Shown here one piece after another: positions 45,601 to 56,060 of a DNA stretch of 64,000 bases (its first letter is position 1; the number at the start of each line of letters is the position of its first letter). Origin of the DNA: Symbiodinium natans (lineage: Eukaryota; Sar; Dinophyceae; Suessiales; Symbiodiniaceae); NCBI GenBank assembly GCA_905221605.1, contig CAJNDS010000078.1:62001-126000 (forward strand), written 5' to 3'. The notes beneath the pieces are model-generated. The model saw only the letters and a program-made list of their open reading frames with translations, ran no database searches and was not told the origin of the DNA. Made by a program: the position numbers and the translations under genes.

Positions 45601-47536
45601 CCAAGTTTGGTCTTGTTAAAACTTGTACAACTGGTGCAACTTGCTTGTGCGATGAATTTGTCAAAGTGTTGACCATTGCTGACCACGCCAAAGAGCCCTG
45701 GGCCCTAAAGCGCGAAGCGGTTCGGACCAGCCAAAGCCCCCCTAAAGCCTCCAAAGCCCACTCCAATCACCGGAGTTCCGAAGCCGCTCACGAAGGAGTG
45801 GCAAGCGGCCCTGGCTCTTCTCCACAGCATGGGCAGCAGATCCTTGCAGCCCAACATTGTTTCCTACAGCTCCTGGGTCAACATAAAAGGACTACCCAGA
45901 TGCTCCTGCGCTCCTGCGACCCCTGCCACCTGACATTTGACATTGCTCTTCGGTGGGGTTTGGACATGGTAGGGGCATATGTAACCGTGACAGGTTTTGG
46001 GTTACAGTGACACAGACCATGCGTTACAGGGAAAAGCTCGTTATAGGTTAACATGACAAGAGTCAGCTCTTACGGAAGACACACACTGCAGCCATTTGGG
46101 CTTCCTTCTAATTGCCTCCCAGGCAGGCCAGGGCGTAAACAGACTAGGGAGCAGGTAGTGAAGACACCTGAAGAGGCCCCTCCCGGGTCATTGGGTAAAT
46201 GCACATAAGCCACTCTGCTCTTCATGGAAGGTTCTGCGATCAACGCAGTTGGACGTGGGGAGCAGTGGCAGGCCGACCTGAGGGGCCCTTGTCACGAGGG
46301 CAGTTCTTGAGAGCTTTGGGCTCCGATTGCGGCAGTGGGGCTGTAGAAGGTGTGCAGCCAGAAAATATCTCTTCCGAGAGCACTTACTGGAAGTTTGTAT
46401 CGTTATCAGTTCCGCGTAGCACGTGTTCATGCGTCCCACAAGCCCTGACGTCCTCATCTTGGCCGCACGTGGAAAGGTGGCCTTGAACCTTTTTGCCGAG
46501 CTCAGCAGTCAGGAGCCAAAAGCTAAACTCGGAGGCCCTTTACACCGTAACCAAAATCCATGGATTGAGGGGTTTGGGGGCCTCTGGGCTCAGGGCCTCT
46601 CAGGGGGAGGGGAGGGAGGGGGGGGGGGCAAATGGATGCCAGGAGCTGGAGCCCAACATTGTCACATGCAACCTGGCCATCTCTGCATGCGAGAAAGGAG
46701 CCCCAGAAGTGTTCGGAGAATTTGAGGGCGCTTGAAATGAAGTCTCAGCTCACGCAAAACCCAGAAGACCCAGAAGCCCCAGTTCCAGGAGACCAGTGGC
46801 TGGGCTCCCTCATCCTTCTCCGAGACCTCCAGGAAAGGGCCTTGCAGGTGCGCCCGTTTGGGCTTCATGGGCAGGCGAGGGGATGGTCGGCACTCCTGGA
46901 TATCGAGGCATGCAAGAGTCTGGGGGCTTCCGTCGTCCAAGCTCTTCAACTCTCCACTGCCAAAAAACGACCGTACAACTCCCTTGTGCAAGGCGGTGAG
47001 GGTTTTGGGCTTGTGTCTCAGACTGATTTGCATGGTCCCTGACAAGCCCCGGAACCACCAAAACTAAACCACTTTGCAGGGATATGCTGGGGTCGAAACC
47101 ATGCCTCAAACAGGTGCAGACTCCGCACAGCATCTGAAAACTGTGCCCGCAAGCCCATCGCTTATATAAGCCTGGGATATGCACAAATAGCACAAGCAGA
47201 AACATCTACCATCCCCAAAACAACACCACGCCGTCCAAGCCGCCTCAAACCGTTGCGCAGGCCAACACCATCTCCTACACTGCTGCTGCCTGGGCTACAA
47301 AGAAATGACGGCCTTAAGTTGCCCTAGAGGAAGCGTGCCTATCCACGATCTACGAGTATCTGCCATCTACTTACCAACAACAAATAGGCGCCCCAAATTG
47401 GCTGCCAATGTTCAATGCCAAACATTGGCGCTGAGTGCCAACGTTTCTACGATTTGTGCCTGATTTGTGCCTGTGCATTGAGCTTTCAGCTGAAACTCGC
47501 TGTTGCACTGAAACCAAGGCTATCACAGCTTGCGAG
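39485..47536 (+). CDS. Multi-exon pentatricopeptide-repeat (PPR) gene, span of readable exons
   Basis: Many short exons encode PPR motifs, alpha-alpha repeats of about 35 residues that bind RNA and usually act in organelle RNA processing (established for the family). Core motifs seen are NSAITACGKG, NAAISACE, SAAISACAGAG, NAAITACERG, SAALTACERAG, NAAIDACENG, SSAISACEKG, NLAISACEKG and TAAITACEAK. Many introns cut within a repeat, so a motif is completed only when exons are joined. Phase-compatible runs are 39485-39630 + 39954-40009 + 40042-40153; 44452-44490 + 45038; 45513-45573 + 45796-45876; and 46643-46708 + 46797-46847 + 47261-47284 + 47519. GC donors occur at 45574, 47285 and probably elsewhere. 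Start, some middle exons and the C-terminus are not resolved, and the gene may extend left to 38748 and right past 47536. The target RNA and the organelle are unknown. Confidence 0.85.
39954..40009 (+). CDS. PPR exon
   Basis: Reads YATHQALAWFHQWLVDEA, the second helix of a PPR repeat. Entry phase matches 39630 and exit phase matches 40042. The donor is GTAAAG. Confidence 0.75.
40042..40153 (+). CDS. PPR exon, near-complete motif
   Basis: Reads NEDTIIFNSAITACGKGRQW then QLALCLLEYLCQQF, one clear PPR motif. It is phase-linked to the previous exon through a split aspartate codon. The donor GT at 40154 is provisional. Confidence 0.85.
40670..40740 (+). CDS. PPR exon, first half of a motif
   Basis: Reads IPQMDVISFNAAISACETPS. 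The right border is not resolved; the frame reaches a stop at about 40757. Preceding DNA at 40520-40625 is open but not clearly PPR. Confidence 0.75.
40741..41980. other. Long intron-like stretch in the PPR gene
   Basis: AT-richer than its surroundings. I found no PPR motif on either strand. Minus-strand open frames (about 40848-41129 and 41222-41422) have no recognisable domain. It could be a large intron or an unrecognised insertion. Confidence 0.4.
41981..42133 (+). CDS. PPR exon
   Basis: After GCCTGCAG it reads TLFARIAKPRKCDHWQEALR then LLEAQSFDD, a PPR motif with a diverged first helix. The donor GTAAGA is consensus. Confidence 0.75.
42598..42650 (+). CDS. PPR exon, first half of a motif
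   Basis: After GCAAG it reads YSAAISACAGAGRWQEAAHE. Right border unresolved. Confidence 0.75.
43104..43213 (+). CDS. PPR exon
   Basis: Reads PRIAFNAAITACERGQHWSQ after an AG at 43102-43103; an alternative acceptor lies at 43110. Right border uncertain. Confidence 0.75.
43458..43529 (+). CDS. PPR exon, second half of a motif
   Basis: After TCAACAG it reads ALFLLDELGQRSMQPSAAW. The frame ends in TAG at 43529 unless a donor inside is used. Confidence 0.6.
   Translation, partial: ALFLLDELGQRSMQPSAAWAVIR
43759..43857 (+). CDS. PPR exon, complete motif
   Basis: After TGCCCAG it reads VVTYSAALTACERAGRWAVA then LHLLDEMQQKALR, the cleanest full PPR motif in the gene. A GC donor just after MQQK is possible, so the right end is approximate. 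Confidence 0.85.
43991..44060 (+). CDS. PPR exon, diverged
   Basis: After GCGCAG it reads ACDPNIITQNAAARPIQLVP then LRE, ending in phase 1 at GTTCCT. The start matches a PPR first helix; the rest is diverged. Confidence 0.6.
44208..44283 (+). CDS. PPR exon
   Basis: After TTCCACAG it reads LESSWPKQAISALGKSEEWE then RALQ, a PPR motif. The frame stays open much further (to about 44645), so the right border is approximate. Confidence 0.7.
44452..44490 (+). CDS. PPR exon, first helix
   Basis: After GCGAG it reads YNAAIDACENGA and is cut at a GT donor. It joins in phase to 45038 as ENGAQ-REAVALL. Confidence 0.78.
45038..45110 (+). CDS. PPR exon, second helix
   Basis: After CTCTTAG it reads REAVALLNEADARTGDLAVK. 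It completes the motif begun at 44452. Right border unresolved. Confidence 0.7.
45513..45573 (+). CDS. PPR exon, first helix
   Basis: After CGCCCCAG it reads SLRPNVISISSAISACEKGQ. The GC donor at 45574 ends it in phase 0, and it continues in 45796. Confidence 0.85.
45796..45876 (+). CDS. PPR exon, second helix and next repeat start
   Basis: Reads EWQAALALLHSMGSRSLQPN then IVSYSSW. Joined to the previous exon it gives CEKGQ-EWQAALALL, a canonical PPR repeat. The GT donor at 45877 is provisional. Confidence 0.83.
46643..46708 (+). CDS. PPR exon, first helix
   Basis: After ATGCCAG it reads ELEPNIVTCNLAISACEKGA then PE. Phase 0 with a GT donor at 46709. Confidence 0.87.
46797..46847 (+). CDS. 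PPR exon, second helix
   Basis: A 51-bp exon (WLGSLILLRDLQERALQ) between GACCAG and GTGCGC. In phase it completes the repeat begun at 46643. Confidence 0.87.
47261..47284 (+). CDS. PPR micro-exon
   Basis: After TTGCGCAG only eight codons (ANTISYTA) precede a GC donor at 47285. Joined to 46847 it gives ERALQ-ANTISYTA, and joined to 47519 it gives SYTA-AITACEAK. Confidence 0.75.
47519..47536 (+). CDS. PPR exon, minimal extent
   Basis: After AACCAAG it reads AITACE, then a GC donor (47537) or continued frame AK. A further half motif (LGEAVMSLLWAVLYL) at about 47568-47612 may be the next exon. Confidence 0.6.
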
Positions 47537-48020
47537 GCCAAGATCGCCCCCCCCATCAGAAACTGATCTGGGCGAAGCAGTAATGTCACTTTTGTGGGCA
47601 GTACTGTACCTCATTGTTAGAGACCTTATTAGAGGAACTCCCGCAAAGGTTAACCTCTTTTCGGAAACCTCCATGTGTGTTGTGCTTATGGGTGGCCGAC
47701 TGGCCTCGCAGAATGCTTCGAAAGCCTACCCGTGCCAATCGTCTTCAAGCATGTCGCGGCAGTCTTCGACCCACTGCCCAAGACCCTTGCCAAACTCAAG
47801 CCCATCTCAAGCCCTAACACTTGCAGCCTCAAACTTCGCCAAACCGTGAAACTTTGAAGCCCCTGTACCTCCTAAACGGCTGCTAAGCCATCCTCTAATG
47901 CCAAAGAGCAAAGCCATGCAAATCCCGAACCCCGAAAGCATAATCAGCGTGTTGACTGGGCCAGCACGCTGCGGAGAAGGCTCAGCGTGGGCTTTCCCTG
48001 ACAACCCCCCCCCCGTGTGC
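47537..48020. other. End of the PPR region
   Basis: May hold one or two more PPR half-motif exons (about 47568-47612 and possibly 47705-47760), but borders are not clear. It ends in a run of C at 48006-48015. Confidence 0.3.
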
Positions 48021-48024
48021 AGCT

Positions 48025-48130
48025 TAAATAGGGTTTATTTGGAAGCTGGCACTCGTGTTCACAAGAGGAAAAAAGGCCCCAAAACGTATACTTATTTACA
48101 AGAGCCAACTTCCAAATAGACCCTATTTTA
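48025..48130. repeat. Short fold-back repeat
   Basis: Arms 48025-48050 and 48103-48130 are inverted copies (TAAATAGGG...GGAAGCTGGC) around a loop of about 50 bp. Confidence 0.75.
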
Positions 48131-48133
48131 GGT

Positions 48134-50850
48134 CCTAGGGGGGGTCCCAGGCCTGAATTAAATATGAAGGCCCCGATTTAAATATGAATATTTAATTCTG
48201 GAGCTTCACATTTAAATTATTTAATTCGGGCCCGGGAATTAAATAATTTAAATAACTTAAATAATTTAAATAATTTAAATCCTGGAGGGGGGGGGGCGGG
48301 CCTCCTCCCGCAGGAGGAATTAAATAATTTAAATATGAAGGCCCCGAATTAAATATGAATATTTAATTCGGAGCCTTCATATTTAAATTATTTAATTCTT
48401 CCTGCGGGAGGAGGCCCGCCCCCCCCCTCCAGGATTTAAAATATTTAAATTATTTAAATTATTTAAATTATTTAATTCCCGGGCCCGATTTAAATAATTT
48501 AAATATGAAGGCCACGATTTAAATATGACTATTTAATTCGGGAGCTTCATATTTAAATTATTTAATTCGGGCCCGGGAATTAAATAATTTAAATAATTTA
48601 AATCCTGGAGGGGGGGGGGCGGGCCTCCTCCCGCAGGAAGAATTAAATAATTTAAATATGAAGGCCCCGAATTAAATATTAATATTTAATTCGGGGCCTT
48701 CATATTTAAATTATTTAATTCCTCCTGCGGGAGGAGGCCCGGCCCCCCCCCCTCCAGGATTTAAAATATTTAAATTATTTAAATTATTTAAATTATTTAA
48801 ATTATTTAAATTATTTAATTCCCGGGCCCGATTTAAATAATTTAAATATGAAGCTCCCGAATTAAATATTCATATTTAAATCGTGGCCTTCATATTTAAA
48901 TTATTTAAATCGGGCCCGGGAATTAAATAATTTAAATAATTTAAATAATTTAAATAATTTAAATAATTTAAATATTTTAAATCCTGGAGGGGGGGGGGCC
49001 GGGCCTCCTCCCGCAGGAGGAATTAAATAATTTAAATCTGAAGGCCCCGAATTAAATATTAATATTTAATTCGGGGCCTTCAAATTTTAATTTATTTAAT
49101 TCCTCCTGCGGGAGGAGGCCCGGCCCCCCCCCCCCCCAATCCGGATGTTTTTTTTTTTTTGTTTTGTAAAAATTATTTAAATTATTTAAATTATGTAAAT
49201 TATTTAATTCCCGGGCCCGATTTAAATAATTTAAATATGAAGGCCACGATTTAAATATGAATATTTAATTCGGGAGCTTCATATTTAAATTATTTAATTC
49301 GGGCCCGGGAATTAAATAATTTAAATAATTTAAATATTTTAAATAATTTAAATAATTTAAATCCTGAGGGGGGGGGGGCCTCCTCCCGCAGGAAGACTTA
49401 AATAATTTAAATATGAAGGCCCCGAATTAAATATGAATATTTAATTCGGGGCCTTCATATTTAAATTATTTAATTCCTCCTGCGGGAGGAGGCCCGGCCC
49501 CCCCCCCTCCAGGATTTAAATTATTTAAATTATTTAAATTATTTAAATTATTTAAATTATTTAATTCCCGGGCCCGATTTAAATAATTTAAATATGAAGC
49601 TCCCGGATTAAATATTCATATTTAAATCGTGGCCTTCATATTTAAATTATTTAAATCGGGCCCGGGAATTAAATAATTTAAATAATTTAAATAATTTAAA
49701 TAATTTAAATCCGGGAGGGGGGGGGGGCCGGGCCTCCTTTTGCAGGAGGAATTTAAATAATTTAAATATGAAGGCCCCGAATTAAATATTCATATTTAAA
49801 TCGAGGCCTTCATATGTAAATTATTTAATTCCTCCTGGGGGAGGAGGCCCGCCCCCCCCCTCCAGGATTTAAATTATTTAAATTATTTAAATTATTTAAT
49901 TCCCGGGCCCGATTTAAATAATTTAAATATGAAGGCCACGATTTAAATATGAATATTTAATTCGGGAGCTTCATATTTAAATTATTTAATTCGGGCCCGG
50001 GAATTAAATAATTTCAATAATTTAAATAATTTAAATCCTGGAGGGGGGGGGGGGCGGGCCTCCTCCCGCAGGAGGAATTAAATAATTTAAATATGAAGGC
50101 CCCGAATTAAATATTCATATTTAAATCGAGGCCTTCATATTTAAATTATTTAATTCCTCCTGGGGGAGGAGGCCCGGCCCCCCCCCCTCCAGGATTTAAA
50201 TTATTTAAATTATTTAATTCCCGGGCCCGAATTAAATACTTTAAATATGAAGGCCACGGTTTAAATATGAATATTTAATTCGGGAGCTTCATATTTAAAT
50301 TATTTAATTCGGGCCCGGGAATTAAATAATTTAAATAATTTAAATAATTTAAATCCGGGAGGGGGGGGGGGCCGGGCCTCCTTTTGCAGGAGGAATTAAA
50401 AATTTTCAATATGAAGGCCCCGAATTAAATATTCATATTTAAATCGAGGCCTTCATATTTAAATTATTTAATTCCTCCTGGGGGAGGAGGCCCGCCCCCC
50501 CACCCCTCCAGGATTTAAATTATTTAAATTATTTAAATTATTAAAATTCTTTAAATGTTTTTAAATTATTTAATTCCCGGGCCCGATTTAAATAATTTAA
50601 ATATGAAGGCCACGATTTAAATATGAATATTTAATTCGGGAGCTTCATATTTAAATTATGTAAATCGGGCCCGGGAATTAAATAATTTAAATAATTTAAA
50701 TAATTTAAATCCTGGAGGGGGGGGGGCCGGGCTTCCTCCCGCAGGAGGAATTAAATAATTTAAATATGAAGGCCCCGATTTAAATATTCATATTTAAATC
50801 GGGGCCTTCATATTTAAATTATTTAATTCCTCCTGCGGGAGGGCCCCCTC
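48134..50850. repeat. Alternating A/B palindromic satellite
   Basis: Two palindromic families alternate about eight times with a period of roughly 320-380 bp. Family A (about 48281-48433, 48604-48758, 48983-49134, 49363-49513, 49709-49865, 50038-50193, 50354-50511, 50711-50841) has outer arms CCTGGAGGGGG...CTCCTCCCGCAGG around an AATTAAATAT core. Family B (for example 48480-48576, 48823-48920, 49212-49308, 49568-49671) has CCCGGGCCCG arms. Spacers are (AATTTAAAT)n. B units at about 48823 and 49568 are inverted relative to the others: AAGGCCACG...GGGAGCTT is swapped. Confidence 0.9.
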
Positions 50851-50854
50851 AATC

Positions 50855-51160
50855 AGCTTCATCATCATCATCCTCATCCTCATCCGCATCATCATCATCA
50901 TCTTCATTATCGTCATCATCTTCATCATCTATCATCATCATCTTCATCATCTTCATCATATTTTTTCATCATCCCCATCATCTCTCTCATCTCCACGGTT
51001 GTTCCAATATGTTTCATGTGCATCCTTGACATCAATGATCCCAATCAGCTTCATCATCATCTTCATCATCTTCATCATCTTCATCATCTTCATCATCTTC
51101 ATCATCTTCATCATCTTCATCATCTTCATCATCTTCATGATCTGCTTCATCTGCTTCATC
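50855..51160. repeat. TCATCT/TCATCATCT microsatellite
   Basis: Built from TCATCATCT and TCATCT units. The long isoleucine/phenylalanine and aspartate/glutamate frames are artefacts. Confidence 0.95.
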
Positions 51161-51215
51161 CTTCATCTGTTTCTTATGTTTCATTGCTTCTTGGGGCCCA
51201 GGAGGGCCTGGGGCA

Positions 51216-51838
51216 GGAGCAACATTGCCGGTCAAAACTTGCCGGGATCCCCTTGGCACCCTAGAAAAGTGATGCAAATACCACACAAAACGGGAAAGGG
51301 TAGGAACAACTTTGTCGGTCAAAATTTGCCGGGATCCCCTTGGCACCCTGCAAAAGTCCTGCAAATACCACACGAAACGGGAAAGGGTAGGAACAACTTT
51401 GCCGGTCAAAATTTGCCGGGATCCCCTTGGCACCCTGGAAAAGTCCTGCAAATACCACACAAAACGGGAAAGGGTAGGAACAACATTTGCCGGTCAAAAT
51501 TTGCCGGGATTCCCTTGGCACCCCGGAAAAGTGATGCAAATGCCACACAAAACGGGAACGGGTAGGAACAACTTTGCGGGTCAAAATTTGCCGGGACCCC
51601 CTTGGCACCCGGGAAAAGTGATGCAAATACCACACAAAACGGGAAGGGGTAGGAACAACTTTGCCGGTCAAAATTTGCCGGGATTCCCTTGGCACCCTGG
51701 AAAAGTCCTGCAAATACCACACAAAACGGGAAAGGGTAGGAACAACTTTGCCGGTCAAAATTTGCCGGGATCCCCTTGGCACCCTGGAAAAGTGATGCAA
51801 ATACCACACAAAACGGGAAAGGGTAGGAACAACTTTGC
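51216..51838. repeat. 87-bp minisatellite, about seven copies
   Basis: A unit containing GGAACAACTTTGCCGGTCAA and CCACACAAAACGGGAAAGGG repeats every 87 bp (one unit is 88). Because 87 is a multiple of three, both strands stay open for 180-190 codons with a 29-residue period. Substitutions are scattered, not concentrated in third positions, so coding is unlikely. Confidence 0.93.
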
Positions 51839-52003
51839 GGACCGGGGGGGAAATTAAATAATTTAAATAATTTAAATCCGAATCCCCCCTTTCAGATTTA
51901 AATTATTTAATTTTTTTTAATTCCCCCCTGGAATTAAATAATTTAAATAATTTAAATCTTGTAAATAAATTTAAATCCGAAAAGGGGAGGGGGTGCCAAA
52001 TTT

Positions 52004-53110
52004 TGCCGGGCAGCCTCCGGGCAAGATTTGGCCAAATCGAGCCGCGCATTTCTCATCGCATACGAAGGGCAGCCCGATTTGGCCAAATTTTGCCCGGAGG
52101 CTGCCCGGCAAAATTTGGCCAAATCGAGCCGCGCCTTTCTGGAGGCCCGAAATTATTTAAACTATCGCGGCTCGATTTGGCCAAATTTTGCCGGGCAGCC
52201 TGCGGGCAAAATTTGGCCAAATCGGGCTGCTCGTCGTACGCGATGAGAAATGCGCGGCTCGATTTGGCCAAATTTTGCCCGGCAGGGCCCCTGGACATTG
52301 AAATGAAATTGATTTTTTAAATTCCCCGATACTAAATCACGAGCCCGGGCCTCCCCCTCAATACTAAATTACGAGCCCGGGTCTCCTTTCTCTTCTCTTG
52401 TTCTCTTTTAAATCTCAAAGTCACACCAAAGGAAGCTTCTTTTCCTTATTGAATGAAAAAGAAAAAGAAGAAAAGAGATAGGTAAAGACACTGAAGAGCT
52501 CCACTGCCTACTGTTTCATTCCTTTCCTCTCTTTCTATGTGTTGTTGTCCTTGTCGTTTCAGAAAGCTAGCAAAATAAGGGCAAGGGGGCTTTAAATTAT
52601 TAAAACTATTTAATTCCACCCTGGAATTAAATAATTTAAATAATTTAAATAATTTAAATAATTTAAATAATTTAAATAATTTAAATCCGAAAAGGGGGGG
52701 GGCCAAAAGTGCCCGGAGGCTGCCCGGCAAAATTTGGCCAAATCGAGCCGCGATAGTTTAAATAATTTCGGGCCTCCAGAAAGGCGCGGCTCGATTTGGC
52801 CAAATTTTGCCGGGCAGCCTCCGGGCAAGATTTGGCCAAATCGAGCCGCGCATTTCTCATCGCATACGAAGGGCAGCCCGATTTGGCCAAATTTTGCCCG
52901 GAGGCTGCCCGGCAAAATTTGGCCAAATCGAGCCGCGCCTTTCTGGAGGCCCGAAATTATTTGAACTATCGCGGCTCGATTTGGCCAAATTTTGCCGGGC
53001 AGTCTGCGGGCAAAATTTGGCCAAATCGGGCTGCTCGTCGTACGCGATGAGAAATGCGCGGCTCGATTTAGCCAAATTTTGCCCGGCAAAATTTGGCCAA
53101 ATCGGGCCCC
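52004..53110. repeat. TTGGCCAA palindromic modules in two blocks
   Basis: Blocks 52004-52290 and about 52700-53105 share modules TTTGGCCAAATTTTGCCGGGC, CGAGCCGCGCATTTCTCATC and GAAATTATTT. Modules occur in both orientations, so each block folds on itself and the second repeats the first in direct orientation. Between them are (TAATTTAAA)n tracts and one copy of the 52.3/53.1/55.1 kb repeat. Confidence 0.88.
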
Positions 53111-56060
53111 TGGACATTGAAATGAAATTGATTTTTTAAATTCCCCGATACTAAATCACGAGGCCGGGCCTCCCCCTCAATACTAAATTACGAGCCCGGG
53201 TCTCCCTTCTCTTCTCTTGTTCTCTTTTAAATCTCAAATCACACCAAAGGAAGCTTCCTTTCCTTATTGAATGAAACAGAAAAAGAAGAAAAGAGATAGG
53301 TAAAGACACTGAAGAGCTCCACTGCCTATTGTTTCATTCCCTTTCCTCTCTTTCTATGTGTTGTTTTCCTTGTCGTTTCAGAAAGCTAGCAAAATAAGGG
53401 CAAGGGGGCTTCCTGAAGAGGAGAGAGGGCACCTATTTTTTAATTATAGAGGGAGAAGCGAGAGACAAGGAAGGGACAGAAGATAGATAAAGAAGAGTGC
53501 TATCCGTCTCCTTGTTTCTTGTGTCTTCTCTTCTTTTCAGTTCATCGTATTCCTCTTTTCGGCCTGTCTCTTCTGCTCTTTTCCTTACCCTTCTCCTTTT
53601 CAAGTTCTTCCTTTTTCGTTTTTCTGTTTCGAAAAGAAAGAGGGAAGGGAGAGAGAAGGGAGAGAGGATAGATAAAGAAGAGTGCCATTTTCTTTGCGCC
53701 TTGTTTTGTCTCTCCATCTTCTTTGTTCGTCTCTCTTTTCTATTCTTTTCTTGTCTCTTCCCATTAGAATTGTCTTCCTTTTATCTCTCCTCTCTCCTTC
53801 TCTTTCCCTTCTCTTCTCCTGTTCCCCTTTAAATGACAAAAACACGAGAAAGGAAGAACAAGAGAGGAATGGAGGCCCTTTGCCTGAATTCTCCTGTTGC
53901 AATGAATAAGGAAAAGAGCATAGGAGATAAGGAAGGGAATTGTGGGCGATGGAACGGGTGTCCTTTTTGATAGTTTTCTGCATCTTCAAGGAAGAAAAAG
54001 GACACCCGCCCAAGAAGGAAAAGTAACATAAGAGATAGGGAGGAAATTGAAAAGCTCCTCTCTTCACCTAGTCATTTCCTGTCCTCTCTTCTTATTTGTT
54101 GTTTTTCTTATTCGCTTCAAAAAGCAAAATAACAAAATAAGGGAAAGGCGATTTCCTGAAGAGGAAGAAGGGCGCCTACCTGTGAATAGCAAGGTTGATT
54201 TTTTCTAATTAGGGAGAGACTTGCCCCGCCTGAGCCTCCCTGGCCTGCTTGTTGTGGCCACATTCCGGTACAGTTGTGCTTCCAGAAAAATGGCATCCTT
54301 GTTATCTCCTCTCACTTCCCTTTCCCTTCTCTCCTTCTGTTTCCTTCTGACTGATAAACCACAAGAAAGGAACTTGTGTGATAAGGCAGTGGAAGGGTAA
54401 GCAGAGGGTGACTCCTGGCGCGTGGACCGGTCCATACTTCATCATACCCCTCCTCTCGGCCTATCTCTTCTGTTCCTTTCCTTACCCTTCTCCTTCTCAT
54501 AGTTCTTCCTTTTTGTTTTCTTATTTCGAAAAGAAAGATGGCAGGGAGAGATAAGGAAGAGAGGATAGATAAAGAGTGAGTGCCATCTTCTCTGCGCCTT
54601 GTTTTGTCTCTCCCTCTTCTCTATTCATCTCTCTTCTATTCTTTTCTTTGCTCTTCCCATTAACAATGCAATCCTTTTGTCTCTCCTCTCTCCTTCTCTC
54701 TCCCTTCTCTTCTCCTGTTCCCCTTTAAATGACAAAAACGCAAGAAAGGAAGAACAAGAGGGGAATGGAGGCCATGTTCCTTTCTTTTCCAATGGATGGG
54801 GAAAGTGAGCGGGGTTGGCTCCTTGTCCGTAGACCCTCCCCACGCTGCAGCAAATCCCTCCTCTCGCCCTATCGCCTCTGTTCTTTTCCTTGTTCCCAAA
54901 CGGAAAAAGAAAATGGTTTCCTTTACATGTTCATTGTTCTTCCTTTTGTTTTTTATTTAAAAGGGAAAGATAAGAAAGAGAGGAAAGAAGAAAACGAGCA
55001 CCATCTTCTCTTTGCCTGATTTTGCACCTCCCTCTCCTGTCTTCATTTCTCTTCCATGATTTTCATTGCTCTTCCCATGAAAATTGCTCCCTTTTGATCT
55101 CTCCTCTCCCCTTTCTCTCTCCCTTCTCTTCTCTTGTTCTCTTTTGAATCTCAAAATCACACCAAAGGAAGCTTCTTTTCCTTATTGAATTAAAAAGAAA
55201 AAGAAGAAAAGAGATAGGTAAAGACACTGAAGAGCTCCACTGCCTATTGTTTCATTCCCTTTCCTCTCTTCCTATGTGTTGTTTTCCTTGTCGTTTCAGA
55301 AAGCTAGCAAAATAAGGGCAAGGGGGCTTCCTGAAGAGGAGAGAGGGCACCTATTTTTTAATTATAGAGGGAAAAGCGAGAGACAAGGAAGGGACAGATG
55401 ATAGATAAAGAAGAGTGCTATCCGTCTCCTTGTTTATTGTGTCTTCTCTTCTTTTCAGTGCCCCTCCAGAAAATTCAAATGGCCTCCTTGTTGTCTCTCC
55501 TCTCTCGCTTCTCTTGCCCTTCTCTCCTTCTGTTACCTTTTAACTAATATAACACAGGAAAGGAACTTGTATGATAAAGCAGTGGAAGGGTAAGCAGAGA
55601 GTGACTCCTTGCGCGTGGACCTTGCCCATACTTCATCATATCCCTCTTTTCGGCCTGTCTCTTCTGCTCTTTTCCTTTCCCTTCTCCTTTTCAAGTTCTT
55701 CCTTTTTCGTTTTTCTGTTTCGAAAAGAAAGAGGGAAGGGAGAGAGAAGGGAGAGAGGATAGATAAAGAAGAGTGCCATCTTCTTTGCGCCTTGTTTTGT
55801 CTCTCCATCTTCTTTGTTCATCTCTCTTCTATTCTTTTCTTGGCTCTTCCCATTAAAATTGTGTTCCTTTTATCTCTCCTCTCTCCTTCTCTTTCCCGTC
55901 TCTTCTCCTGTTCCCCTTTAAATAACAAAAACACAAGAAAGGAAGAACAAGAGGGGAATTGAGGCCCTTTTCCTGTATTCTCCTGTTGCAATGAATAAAG
56001 AAAAAAGGATAGGAGATAAGGAAGGGAATTGAGGAGCTCCTTTCGCTACTTTCTTATGCC
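52314..56060. repeat. Duplicated pyrimidine/purine-rich repeat field
   Basis: One segment appears three times, at about 52314-52575, 53130-53415 and 55133-55330; marker words are CACACCAAAGGAAGCTT and GGTAAAGACACTGAAGAGC. A second segment is duplicated at about 53455-53990 and 55375-56030 (markers GAGAGACAAGGAAGGGACAG, GAGTGCTATCCGTCTCC). Strand-asymmetric CT/GA composition gives Ser/Phe/Leu or Lys/Arg/Glu frames with no gene. Confidence 0.85.

Noticed and set aside
51261-51809. 182-codon minus-strand frame as a repetitive protein
   Set aside because: It arises from the 87-bp minisatellite, which is open on both strands; no start, signal or conservation pattern supports it.
53433-56060. Ser/Phe and Lys/Glu/Arg-rich frames of 60-155 codons as genes
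   Set aside because: Caused by CT/GA strand asymmetry and copied with the repeat; no family motif.
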